Both the position numbers and the translations under genes were made by a program. Below are positions 45,652 to 54,484 of a DNA stretch of 64,000 bases, piece after piece. The DNA lies in the NCBI GenBank assembly GCA_002706765.1, contig PAJV01000061.1, positions 62,001 through 126,000 on the forward strand. The letters are read 5' to 3'. Below the pieces are notes generated by a model that saw nothing but the letters and a program-made list of their open reading frames with translations, did not search any database and was not told the origin of the DNA. The DNA is from Gimesia sp. (GTDB lineage Bacteria > Planctomycetota > Planctomycetia > Planctomycetales > Planctomycetaceae). Each line of letters starts with the position of its first letter. The stretch's first letter is position 1.

Positions 45652-47142
45652 TCAGGCAGCGTGATTTCGATTTGAGCGGGCCGTTAGTAAGTGCACAGCC
45701 GCACTCAGGCTATGCAGGGTTTCTTCGAAGGTTTCGGTAGCACGAATCGCATCCAGGTTTTCGGCCAGTCTTTTCTGCAGGCCTACCAGATGCTCTTCCT
45801 GGCCAACAATTTTCAATAGATTTTCGCTTTGTGAATTCAGAGCTTCGATCTGCAGGGTTGAAACTTCCGAGGTGTCTTTCAGCTGTTGATTCCACTGCCT
45901 GACTTCGCCGGCAATTTCTTTTGTCGCCTGCTCAATCTGGGAAGTCTGTCGCGACTGGGCGGATATCACATCCTGATGCACTTCGTTCCAGATCTGGGCC
46001 AGATGAGTCGAGAAGCTGCTGTTCGATTCTTTCTGCTTGTCCTGCCAGCGGGTTAACATCAGCTCAATCTGTTCCGTCGTGGCCTGATAGGCAGTCAGAA
46101 ATTCATTTCGCAATGATTCCAGCTGAGAAGAATGACTTCCCAGGGTATTTGACATTCCTTCCTGCAGGCTATGATCGAAGTTCGACTGTTGGCGTTCCAT
46201 CATTTCAGACCAGCGACCGCGTAACCCTTCCAGGCTCTGCTGCCAGAGTTCCGTCTGTCGTAAAATCATTTCTTCCGTACGCATTACCAGTTCCTGAGCC
46301 GCTTCGGCTTCAGCCGATTCCAGCGGACTCAGTGAACTTTCTGAAACACTCAGGCAGGAGGCAATATTCTCAATCCCGAACAGCTCAATCTGTTCCAGCT
46401 GCTTCTGCTCCATGCGTTCCACTACAAAGGTGGAGAACACAAGGATCAAAGACAGCCCCAGTGCAAGAGCCGTGGTATCAAAGGCTACCGCCAGGCCACC
46501 GGTGACTTCCGAAAGAGAGGTGTCTAACTGATCGGGAGTCACATTAGCGATCGCGATGGTGATCCCGATCACAGTTCCCAGGAACCCGATGATGGGGACA
46601 GCCCAGGTGATGGTACGAATCAGTGAGTAACTGGCGTGCATCTGCTCAGAAGCCAGCTCGGCCAGGTATTTAAGATGTTCATCCAGATCGTGGACTGAAC
46701 GACGCCCCTTCACATAGGAAACCGTGTCTTTCAAACGCTTGCCCAGATAGGTCTCGCCGATCCAGCCGGAAAGCGAGTCTACCTGCTCGGAAAACACATC
46801 GATTCGCTCGTTGAGATTTTCAATTTCGCCAATCGTCTGCCAGTCAATTTTCGTTTCCGTCATCGATTTCTTCTGGCTGAGCATACCGATGCCCTTCACA
46901 CCGATAATTGCCATACCGATGAAAAACAGGCCCGCCGTCGCATACTCCAGTGGATGACTGCAAAAATAACGGTCAATCAATGATCGATAGACCGGCAGAT
47001 AGGGGATCAGGGCATAAAACCCAAACGTGCCAGCCATTCCCCAGAAGAGAGGAGATTTCAAGATCGCTTTTGACCAGTTCAAGAAATGGTCTTCGGTTTC
47101 ACTTTCCGGCAGGGATTCCAAGTGTTCCATCTGTCTATCCAC
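45652..47142 (-). CDS. MotA/TolQ/ExbB-type proton channel protein with long cytoplasmic tail
   Basis: A 496-residue membrane protein. Spans are at about 31-50, 66-88, 176-199 and 215-241; the last two carry the family pattern (PIIGFLGTVIGITIAIAN and AFDTTALALGLSL), with the Thr residues that line the ExbB/TolQ proton path. From 242 to 496 it is a charged, helical, Gln-rich cytoplasmic tail of about 255 residues, likely a coiled coil, which classical ExbB and TolQ lack. The frame starts at GTG 47142; an in-frame ATG at 47130 is an alternative. It heads an operon with two ExbD-like proteins, which fits a force-transmitting, ion-driven envelope complex. No TonB-like or OmpA-like partner is present. 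Confidence 0.87.
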   Translation of the reverse strand: MDRQMEHLESLPESETEDHFLNWSKAILKSPLFWGMAGTFGFYALIPYLPVYRSLIDRYFCSHPLEYATAGLFFIGMAIIGVKGIGMLSQKKSMTETKIDWQTIGEIENLNERIDVFSEQVDSLSGWIGETYLGKRLKDTVSYVKGRRSVHDLDEHLKYLAELASEQMHASYSLIRTITWAVPIIGFLGTVIGITIAIANVTPDQLDTSLSEVTGGLAVAFDTTALALGLSLILVFSTFVVERMEQKQLEQIELFGIENIASCLSVSESSLSPLESAEAEAAQELVMRTEEMILRQTELWQQSLEGLRGRWSEMMERQQSNFDHSLQEGMSNTLGSHSSQLESLRNEFLTAYQATTEQIELMLTRWQDKQKESNSSFSTHLAQIWNEVHQDVISAQSRQTSQIEQATKEIAGEVRQWNQQLKDTSEVSTLQIEALNSQSENLLKIVGQEEHLVGLQKRLAENLDAIRATETFEETLHSLSAAVHLLTARSNRNHAA

Positions 47143-47748
47143 ATCCTTTTGGCCTGAATTCAGGTTTGACTCTCAGGTTTCCCAAACCCCCAGGTCCGAG
47201 ACTTGAAGGGAAACCGTTTCATCGAAATTAAACGCACTTGTATCATGGCTGATCTGCAGACAGTTTCACTCAGCAAGATCGACTGACTACAATATGACTG
47301 ACCCTATGTCAGTTTCAGTAACTTCCGATATCTGGAATTCGTAAAATCGAAACTCCAGGAAACCGGGTTACTGCCTGTTTAATCTGCATCACGCGAGTAT
47401 GCCTTGATACCGTTCAACGAAAGACACACAATAAAAACTCACTTGAGCAATACGCACATTCGTTATAATCGTCATATCCTGACTGCTGAGTTGAATCAAA
47501 GTTGGCTGTCGGTATCAGAAGCGCAAAGTATTCAAAATGTCCAGAGGAACACTAATTGAAACCAGAGAATCCATGCACATTGAGTTATGTATCATTAAGC
47601 TGATAAGCTCCTCTCATGAAACAAGTTAGCAGTAGCCGTAAATGCAGGGAATTGACGCTGGGATTTGAAAAAGCATAATTGATTCCGGGTTTCAGCCCTT
47701 TTAGACTGTTCATGAGCGAAACAGCCTGTTTTACTGCTGTCGAGAAGA
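47143..47748. other. Divergent gap between proton-channel operon and 1356-residue protein gene
   Basis: No gene is supported in 606 bases. Just upstream of the ExbB-like start is a 12-base palindrome, CCTGAATTCAGG at 47153-47164, that could be a regulator site. Promoters for both directions should be here; none could be fixed with confidence. Confidence 0.4.
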
Positions 47749-50700
47749 ATGAATTCCCGTTTATCCCTAATCAAATCCATCCATCTACCAACTACGTTTA
47801 TCAATATGACAGTATCGCGTAATCAATATTCAGGTGAGACTCCACTGCCTGCCGTCGATCAACACATCATCCGGGAAATCTTGGGATATCTGAATTTCTC
47901 AAATGGCAAACCGGACCCCAAATTCCGTTTTAACTGGAACCAGCTCTTTGCAGAGCTGGATGAACGGCCTTCTGTGGAGACTCTGGAACGACTGCTGAGC
48001 ACACACCTTATGGAGTTGAAAGGCACATCAGGAGCCTTTCAGGAAATTACACAGGCAGAAAATGTAATCCGACTCGCCCTGCAGGAATGTCTGCCTGGTT
48101 ACCGGGCACACCATCGAGATCTGTTATTTCACATCTGCGAACGGGAATTTCTGCAACCCTATTTTCTGTCAGTCCTGTTTGAATCCCTGCTGGAACAGGG
48201 AGGCCCCTGGGCTGAGACGGAGCGCATTGTCTCTGCAACGATCGACAAGCTGAATGATTTTGTCGGTTTCCGTCCGGTCGCTGTGCTGGAAAACGGGCGC
48301 CAGATGCAGGTTTATCCGCATGAAAAGTTCCGACCACTGCCCGTCTACTTCCGTGACAGCGGAGTCGCCTGCGGTGCTTATCAGAAGTTAATCGAACAGA
48401 CCATCAAGACGCTCCAGACCACTCCCGAGGATCTGCTGCATCAGGCACATTTCCGCCTGGAACGGATGGACGAAATTGCCATCGACCTGCGGGCCCATGA
48501 TCACCTGCATCCGGTCAATAAACGCACGAACTATATGTTTGGCGAATGGGATCCGCACATCATTGACAACCAGGGTTACTATCGGCGTTTTGTTATCCGC
48601 CGCCTGATTCTCGATTCACTGCTGGCCTGGATTGATGAACACAAGGAAATTCCGCTGCAGGAACGCCTGGAAGATGCTGCGGCTGTTCTGAGTGGTACAA
48701 TGCTGATGGCCTCATCGATCAGCGGCTCGGGGCCGGACACACACGCCAGTGATATCAGCCTGACATCACTGCTTCCCAAAGTCGCCCGTCAACGGGATGA
48801 TTATTATAACCGACTGCTGGCCTCGGCCAGTGGCTCGCGTGCAGAGCGACTGCGTAAAGAAGCCAAACAGTCACAGCAGCCCTTCGGGCACATCCGTCAT
48901 TACCTGAACCTGCATCTGGCGCGGTATGGCGCCCAGCAGGTCCAGCATCGACAGTTATCCCGCATCTATGCACGGATGGGTTTTTCTGTCGCAGCCCGTT
49001 GCGAAGCTGCTGTGATTCCCTGCACTTCTGTGCGGTTTGAATGCGAAATTCAATGGCGGATCACTCTGGTGCACCTGCATCTGGAACGCTACGAACTGGA
49101 ACAGGCCTGGACCCTGATACCGGAAATCGAAGATCACCTTACACGGGGCATCGAATGTGGTGCCTTGATCGACCCCTGGAACATTCTGGGATTCCAGGGA
49201 TTATTCCCCCTGTTTATTTCTCGCGAAGACAGTATTCCCGATCAGCGGAGTGAAGTCCTGCTGGATCTGATGGAAGAGATGTTCTCCGCATATTCGGCGA
49301 CTCTCAGTGAGGCGGCTGCCCAGGGGAACGATAAGTTGAAACTGGAAATTTCACATCGCTTCCAGAAACTGGCAGAAACCTGGGATCGTTATGCTACAAC
49401 AACAGTAGAAGACTTACCTCAAGTCAATGGACAGGATTCTTTCGAATCGGCGGCACATGTCTCCCAGATACTGACAGAGTGGAAAAAAGGGGGAGAAGCC
49501 GTAGGAGACATTTCGTTCTGGCGACAGCATGTTGATCGGTTCGAGTCTGCAAAAGCGTACGCGTTGACAGTCGACGCTTTACTTCAGAAACAGGACCATG
49601 TCGCTGCCATCGGGTTAATTATGCAGTGGCTCAGCCAGGTAGACCAGACCGGTCTTGAGTCAGGTCCTTACTCCATCCATTCAGTGCTGCTGCAATGGAT
49701 GAGACAGCTGACCTCGGAAATCAAACCGGAGTCGTTCGCCGCGAACAGCATTTCCATCCGCAAGATGTTTGATTACCTGGAAGTGAATGCCGCCGACTAC
49801 TGGTCGGTTCCTGATTTTGCTGCCGTCCTCCCGGTTTCTGAAAAAGAAATCGAAGACCCGTTCGATATCGAGTCGGCTGAACCGGACGAGGAAGACGCCC
49901 TGTTCAACGCCGCCTATGAAAATGTGACGTTTCGCGACAGTGCCGATGACGGGGTGCAGGGGGAAATGATGGACTCCGGTTTTTCTCCCAGTAATTCTGA
50001 AATCGAATCGATCAACCGGCAACTGGAACCCCGTCTCAAATTTTTAAATACGTTATCCCATCTCTGGCAATTATCAGCCGCCTTTTACAGTGAGGCTGAA
50101 ATCAACCAGTCAGATTCTACAAGTGATTCAACCAGGGCCGAGCAATCCGAGAGTGCCTTAAATAAAGAGACACTGGATTCCATTGCGGGCTGGATTCGTC
50201 ATACGGAGCATCTGCAACAGGAACTGGTCGTGCTCCTGAACTCGATCTGGAACTATCGGATTCCCAAACCGAGTGGCGATCACGATTCGAATATCGAATA
50301 TGATCTGCAAATGCAGACGAAATTCTACCTGATGCATGCCATCATCATCACGACAGTCAATTGTCGCTCGGCACGCCTGATGTTGCTTTCAACCATTCCA
50401 CCTGCCCAGGCGGAAAATGAACTTTCTGAAAATGAAAGCCTGCTGGTCCCGATCTACCGCGGCGTTTTGACACGGGATATCGAACTGGTCAGAAAAGAGT
50501 TTCCTCACTTTCTGAACAGCATCGCCGAAACGCCTCTGCTGTATACCCCCATTGACCAGAGCGGTAAACCGAATACCGTTCTTAAAGTACGTTCACTGCA
50601 GATGATTCTCCGCTTCCTGCTTTCACAACTTCCCAGTCTGGGTCTGCTGCGGGAAACCTGGCAGCTTCTGAAAACCGCCTATCGCATGGAACGCAGTTCG

Positions 50701-51819
50701 CGACCGGAGGGAATTGCCGTCAGTGAATTTGATCGCCTGTTCCGCACCGCGTTACGCAGTTCTCTGTCAGCCATCATCCGATCCTCCCGCGACTGGGAGT
50801 CTGATCAACTGGATGATAAGCAACTGATTGAAATCGCGGAAAAACTGGTTACTAAATATCGCGAACAATGGTTGAAGCACAGTCGCACGATGCGGCTTTC
50901 CAGTGCGGAAGCATTGAACCAGGATTTTGTCTGGCAGGAAGTACGACAGTTTATCGAGCTTTATGGAGCAGATCTGTTTCATGCACAATATCTGACCCTG
51001 GGCAACCTGCGGACCATTCTGCATAACGGTATCGAACAGTACCTGAATTATCTGGCCGAGTACCAGAATCCGGCAGAGCCGATGGCACTACTCACGGATC
51101 TGGAAGAAGGCAATATCGATATGGAAGAAGCGGTGACTAACCTGAAAGTCATCTTCGAATCCGTCATCGATAAGTTTGATCGTTTTGTTGAGTATAACAG
51201 TACCACGACTCAGTCTGACTATGGCGAAATGTTTTACTGCCTGCTCGACTTCCTGCGGATTGAAGCCGCCTACGAGCGTGATGACTGGAAAATGGTGCCA
51301 CTGCTGATTGCCCACAAAGTCCTGGCCCAGCAGGATCGTAATGAGTCTGCCCTGATCTGGGAAGCAGTCTTTGAATCCACCTCGCATGAGATGGCAAAGA
51401 AGCATCTGAAGAAGCTCAAGCAGACCGAATCGGAATATAAAATTAACCTGCCCCTGATTTCCGATCATTTGAATGAACGGTTTGTCAAACCACTGGCAGT
51501 CAACCGCATGTTGGCACTGGTTCCCCGGGCGATGAATGATGCCCGGGACGGCAATGAAGAATCGGTAGCCTTTTCGATTCTGCAGGAAGAAATCGAACAT
51601 TATCTGGCATCGACCATTGGTTCAGGAATTGATGTTCCCGACTGGATGCGGAACCTTGAAGATGAAATTGATCGGCTGGATGAAAAAGTCACCAACGAAC
51701 AATATGATATCGAAACTCAAATCAAACTTTCTCCCGTTCCGATGTCACTGGATGAAATCAAAAAACAGCTGAAGATGTGGAATCAGCCGTTAAGCCGACC
51801 TAAGAAGAAAAAGAAATGA
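47749..51819 (+). CDS. Very large hypothetical cytoplasmic protein, mostly helical
   Basis: A 1356-residue protein of unknown function, not recognised as any family. It has no signal peptide and no membrane span. Most of it looks alpha-helical, with many short amphipathic helices and Leu/Glu/Gln-rich stretches in the manner of a helical-repeat scaffold. An acidic insert lies near residues 700-745. The C-terminus is strongly basic, ending with a run of lysines. No nucleotide-binding or nuclease motif was found. An in-frame ATG at 47806 is an alternative start; neither has a good ribosome site. It is divergent from the proton-channel operon and separated by 606 bases. Working with that complex is possible but only inferred from location. 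Confidence 0.8.
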   Translation: MNSRLSLIKSIHLPTTFINMTVSRNQYSGETPLPAVDQHIIREILGYLNFSNGKPDPKFRFNWNQLFAELDERPSVETLERLLSTHLMELKGTSGAFQEITQAENVIRLALQECLPGYRAHHRDLLFHICEREFLQPYFLSVLFESLLEQGGPWAETERIVSATIDKLNDFVGFRPVAVLENGRQMQVYPHEKFRPLPVYFRDSGVACGAYQKLIEQTIKTLQTTPEDLLHQAHFRLERMDEIAIDLRAHDHLHPVNKRTNYMFGEWDPHIIDNQGYYRRFVIRRLILDSLLAWIDEHKEIPLQERLEDAAAVLSGTMLMASSISGSGPDTHASDISLTSLLPKVARQRDDYYNRLLASASGSRAERLRKEAKQSQQPFGHIRHYLNLHLARYGAQQVQHRQLSRIYARMGFSVAARCEAAVIPCTSVRFECEIQWRITLVHLHLERYELEQAWTLIPEIEDHLTRGIECGALIDPWNILGFQGLFPLFISREDSIPDQRSEVLLDLMEEMFSAYSATLSEAAAQGNDKLKLEISHRFQKLAETWDRYATTTVEDLPQVNGQDSFESAAHVSQILTEWKKGGEAVGDISFWRQHVDRFESAKAYALTVDALLQKQDHVAAIGLIMQWLSQVDQTGLESGPYSIHSVLLQWMRQLTSEIKPESFAANSISIRKMFDYLEVNAADYWSVPDFAAVLPVSEKEIEDPFDIESAEPDEEDALFNAAYENVTFRDSADDGVQGEMMDSGFSPSNSEIESINRQLEPRLKFLNTLSHLWQLSAAFYSEAEINQSDSTSDSTRAEQSESALNKETLDSIAGWIRHTEHLQQELVVLLNSIWNYRIPKPSGDHDSNIEYDLQMQTKFYLMHAIIITTVNCRSARLMLLSTIPPAQAENELSENESLLVPIYRGVLTRDIELVRKEFPHFLNSIAETPLLYTPIDQSGKPNTVLKVRSLQMILRFLLSQLPSLGLLRETWQLLKTAYRMERSSRPEGIAVSEFDRLFRTALRSSLSAIIRSSRDWESDQLDDKQLIEIAEKLVTKYREQWLKHSRTMRLSSAEALNQDFVWQEVRQFIELYGADLFHAQYLTLGNLRTILHNGIEQYLNYLAEYQNPAEPMALLTDLEEGNIDMEEAVTNLKVIFESVIDKFDRFVEYNSTTTQSDYGEMFYCLLDFLRIEAAYERDDWKMVPLLIAHKVLAQQDRNESALIWEAVFESTSHEMAKKHLKKLKQTESEYKINLPLISDHLNERFVKPLAVNRMLALVPRAMNDARDGNEESVAFSILQEEIEHYLASTIGSGIDVPDWMRNLEDEIDRLDEKVTNEQYDIETQIKLSPVPMSLDEIKKQLKMWNQPLSRPKKKKK

Positions 51820-51975
51820 ACCTGCAGCAATATTAGAGTGTGTTATATTAAACCATAGCGTCTTTCAATCCATGATACCCGGTGCAAATGGCCTGGAAGA
51901 TGCTTCAGTAACACGGGACACTGTATCGTCACTGCAGGCTCGCTTGAAATTATCGCACTCTGTTTCCCGCCACTC

Positions 51976-54087
51976 TTATTCACGGGCTTTATTGAGCAAC
52001 TCAATGATTTTACCCTGTTCGTTCGGGGGAATCATTTCATAGTGGCTCAATTCAATATCATACGTTCCGCGGCCTCCCGTTAAGCTGGAAAGCGTCCGGG
52101 CATAGGTCATGATTTCCGCCAGTGGAACCCGGGCCTGAATGATTTCATAGCCCCCCGTTGAAACAGCCATGCCTTCCATCCGGCCTCTGCGACTGGAGAG
52201 ATCGCTGCTGATGTCACCCACATTCTCTGCCGGGATCAGAATTTCGATTTTGACAATCGGCTCCATCAGGACGGGACGCGATTTAGTAAACAGTTCTGCA
52301 AAACATTTACTGCCCGCGATTTTGAATGCCGTCTCGTTACTGTCCACCGGGTGGTCTTTACCGAAGAAAACTTCGCAGATCAGGTTTTGCACCTGACAAC
52401 CGGCGATCACCCCCTGTTTCATTTTCTCCAGCACCCCTTTTTCAACAGCAGGAATAAACTGGTTGGGAATCGAACCTCCCGAGATACGATCGACAAAAGC
52501 GAAGTTCATTTCGGGATCATAATGACAGGACCTGAGATGATCGAAATTGGCTTTGGTGAAATATTCTTCCGGATTCACGTCCTGGGGCATCGCCGACACT
52601 TTGAGATGAACCTCGGCGAACTGACCAGCGCCACCCGACTGTTTTTTATGTCGGTAACTGCCTTCGGCGCTCCCCATGATCGTTTCTCGATAAGGCACTT
52701 TCGGCAGATGCGTGATCACCTCCACTTTATCACGATGCAGTAATCGCTCCTGCACGATCTTGAGGTGCAATTCACTCATCCCCTGCATCACCATCTCATG
52801 TGTTTCTTCATCATGGATCACATGAAAAGTCTGGTCTTCCTCTTCGATTTTATGCAGGGCTCCCGAGATTCTCTGTTGATCATTCCGGCTTTTCGGCTCG
52901 ACTGCCAGACCGACGAGGGGATGAGGAAACTTGATTTCCGGTAGCGAAAGCCCATCCCCGTTTGCATCGGCTGCCAGTGTATCCCCCAGTTTCAAATCAT
53001 CCACTTTTGCAACAGCAAAGATGTCGCCGACGGAGACTTCATCTACGGCTTCCTGTTTTCCCCCCTGGACGTCGAGCAACTGAGTAATGCGAACCGGCTT
53101 ACCAGTGCGGACATTGACCACCGACGAATCTCTGGTCAGTTTTCCGGAAAAGACACGCAGGTAACTCATTTTTGAGATAAAGGGATCGATGCGGGTTTTT
53201 ACAACCTGGGCGACAAATGGCTGATCCGGTGAAGGATCAAGGATCACAGAACGACCGTCCTTTGTCTGTTCCATGCGCTGAATGTCTTGGGGACATAAGG
53301 TGTAATTCGACATCGCATCCATGAACTCGGCAACGCCGACACCGGTTTTAGCGCTCATGAACAAGACAGGAATCAAGGTGCCTGCCGCCATCGCTTTCGG
53401 GATGTTGGCAGATAATTCGGCAGGACTCAGTTCTTCGCCTTCAAAGAAACGTTCCAGTAAAGCCTCGTTCGATTCAACGATCGCTTCGATCAGCATCTGA
53501 CGTGTCCCCTCCGGGTCGCCGAGGGTGTCAGGATCGGGGGCAGACGCATTTTTCACCAGGTCGAACACGGCTTTGAAGTCGGCTCCCAGTCCCACAGGCA
53601 GGTTAATGGGAATGCATTGAGAGCCAAATGTTTCGCGTACCGAATTCAAGAGCGTCTCATAGTCGATATTGTCTGCATCACATTTATTGAGCACGATCAT
53701 CCGGGCAATCCCGGCTTCCTGCGCCATTTTGGAGACTCGCAGGGCATTGATCTCAACTCCATGGCCTGCATTTAACAGGATCAGGGCGGTCTCGACGGCA
53801 CGTAACGCGCCGGAAACCTGCCCGATAAAATCGGGATAACCAGGGGTGTCGATCAGATTGATGTGATGCCCACCGTAATCAAAGTGTATCAGAGTGGAAG
53901 CGATAGAAATTCGATGGTCGATTTCTTCTTCATCCGTATCCAGCAGACTGGTGCCATCGTCTACAGACCCCAAACGGGAAGTGGCACCAGATTGAAACAG
54001 CATCAGATCGGCTACAGTTGTCTTGCCAACAGCCCCGTGGCCGACCAATGCCACATTCCTAACGTCGTCTACCTTGTATTCATTCAT
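51976..54087 (-). CDS. Elongation factor G-like GTPase (second EF-G paralogue)
   Basis: A 703-residue EF-G-like protein with a changed G1 loop, GHGAVGKTTVAD, in place of AHIDAGKTT. Other motifs are DTPGYPDF (G3; Tyr replaces the usual His after Gly) and NKCDADN (G4). Domains III to V look complete, including KKQSGGAGQFAEVH and IPNQFIPAVEKG. The His in G3 that activates water is replaced, so GTP hydrolysis may differ. Such EF-G II-type paralogues are widespread but their job is not settled. The ATG has AGGA seven bases upstream. It is far from fusA (13 kb) and on the opposite strand. Confidence 0.92.
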   Translation of the reverse strand: MNEYKVDDVRNVALVGHGAVGKTTVADLMLFQSGATSRLGSVDDGTSLLDTDEEEIDHRISIASTLIHFDYGGHHINLIDTPGYPDFIGQVSGALRAVETALILLNAGHGVEINALRVSKMAQEAGIARMIVLNKCDADNIDYETLLNSVRETFGSQCIPINLPVGLGADFKAVFDLVKNASAPDPDTLGDPEGTRQMLIEAIVESNEALLERFFEGEELSPAELSANIPKAMAAGTLIPVLFMSAKTGVGVAEFMDAMSNYTLCPQDIQRMEQTKDGRSVILDPSPDQPFVAQVVKTRIDPFISKMSYLRVFSGKLTRDSSVVNVRTGKPVRITQLLDVQGGKQEAVDEVSVGDIFAVAKVDDLKLGDTLAADANGDGLSLPEIKFPHPLVGLAVEPKSRNDQQRISGALHKIEEEDQTFHVIHDEETHEMVMQGMSELHLKIVQERLLHRDKVEVITHLPKVPYRETIMGSAEGSYRHKKQSGGAGQFAEVHLKVSAMPQDVNPEEYFTKANFDHLRSCHYDPEMNFAFVDRISGGSIPNQFIPAVEKGVLEKMKQGVIAGCQVQNLICEVFFGKDHPVDSNETAFKIAGSKCFAELFTKSRPVLMEPIVKIEILIPAENVGDISSDLSSRRGRMEGMAVSTGGYEIIQARVPLAEIMTYARTLSSLTGGRGTYDIELSHYEMIPPNEQGKIIELLNKARE

Positions 54088-54484
54088 CGCTTGTCCTGCC
54101 TTTCAAGAAATTGGCCAGGCGCAATTGTCCTCCGTTCCGTTAAAGGCAACACGCTGAGCCATGATTTGATGCGAACGTGTGTGCCGGGAAAATGTGAGCT
54201 TTTCCCGGCATATCCTTAAACCGGACTCCGGTATGAAATCCGGATCAATTCAGCGACGGGCAGGATGTGAATCTCAAGTTGTCTATATCTCTATTTTATG
54301 CTGTTGTTTCACTAACAAAATCATATAGTTGAGATTTTCAAAACGCGAAAGGATTTTCAGAAATTTGCACTTGTGTTTCAGGAAACACAGATTCCGGTCA
54401 GCGAAACAGCAGAGTTCCCATATGGATCTGCATGACACAAAACCGGGTATCACCAAGATTTAAATGCCTGATCGGAAGCAGAAA
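54088..54484. other. Gap between EF-G-like gene and membrane protein gene
   Basis: There is no supported gene in these 397 bases. The one structured element is the 11-pair hairpin at 54182-54210 in the leader of the EF-G-like gene. Confidence 0.4.
54182..54210 (-). promoter_or_regulatory. Perfect 11-pair hairpin upstream of EF-G-like gene
   Basis: TGCCGGGAAAA (54182-54192) and TTTTCCCGGCA (54200-54210) pair fully around a seven-base loop. It is 95 bases before the EF-G-like ATG on the minus strand and 275 bases after the upstream membrane-protein stop. No T run follows on either strand, so a leader element is as likely as a terminator. Confidence 0.45.

Noticed and set aside
42240..47142. 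Zorya-type anti-phage system (ZorA with long tail plus ZorB)
   Set aside because: The long-tailed channel protein recalls ZorA, but neither ExbD-like partner has the OmpA-like peptidoglycan-binding end of ZorB, and no ZorC, ZorD or ZorE-like gene is present. The 1356-residue neighbour shows no helicase or nuclease motif.
42240..47142. Flagellar MotAB stator or TonB-ExbBD system
   Set aside because: No TonB-like protein, no flagellar gene and no peptidoglycan-binding domain; two unlike partners do not match either system.
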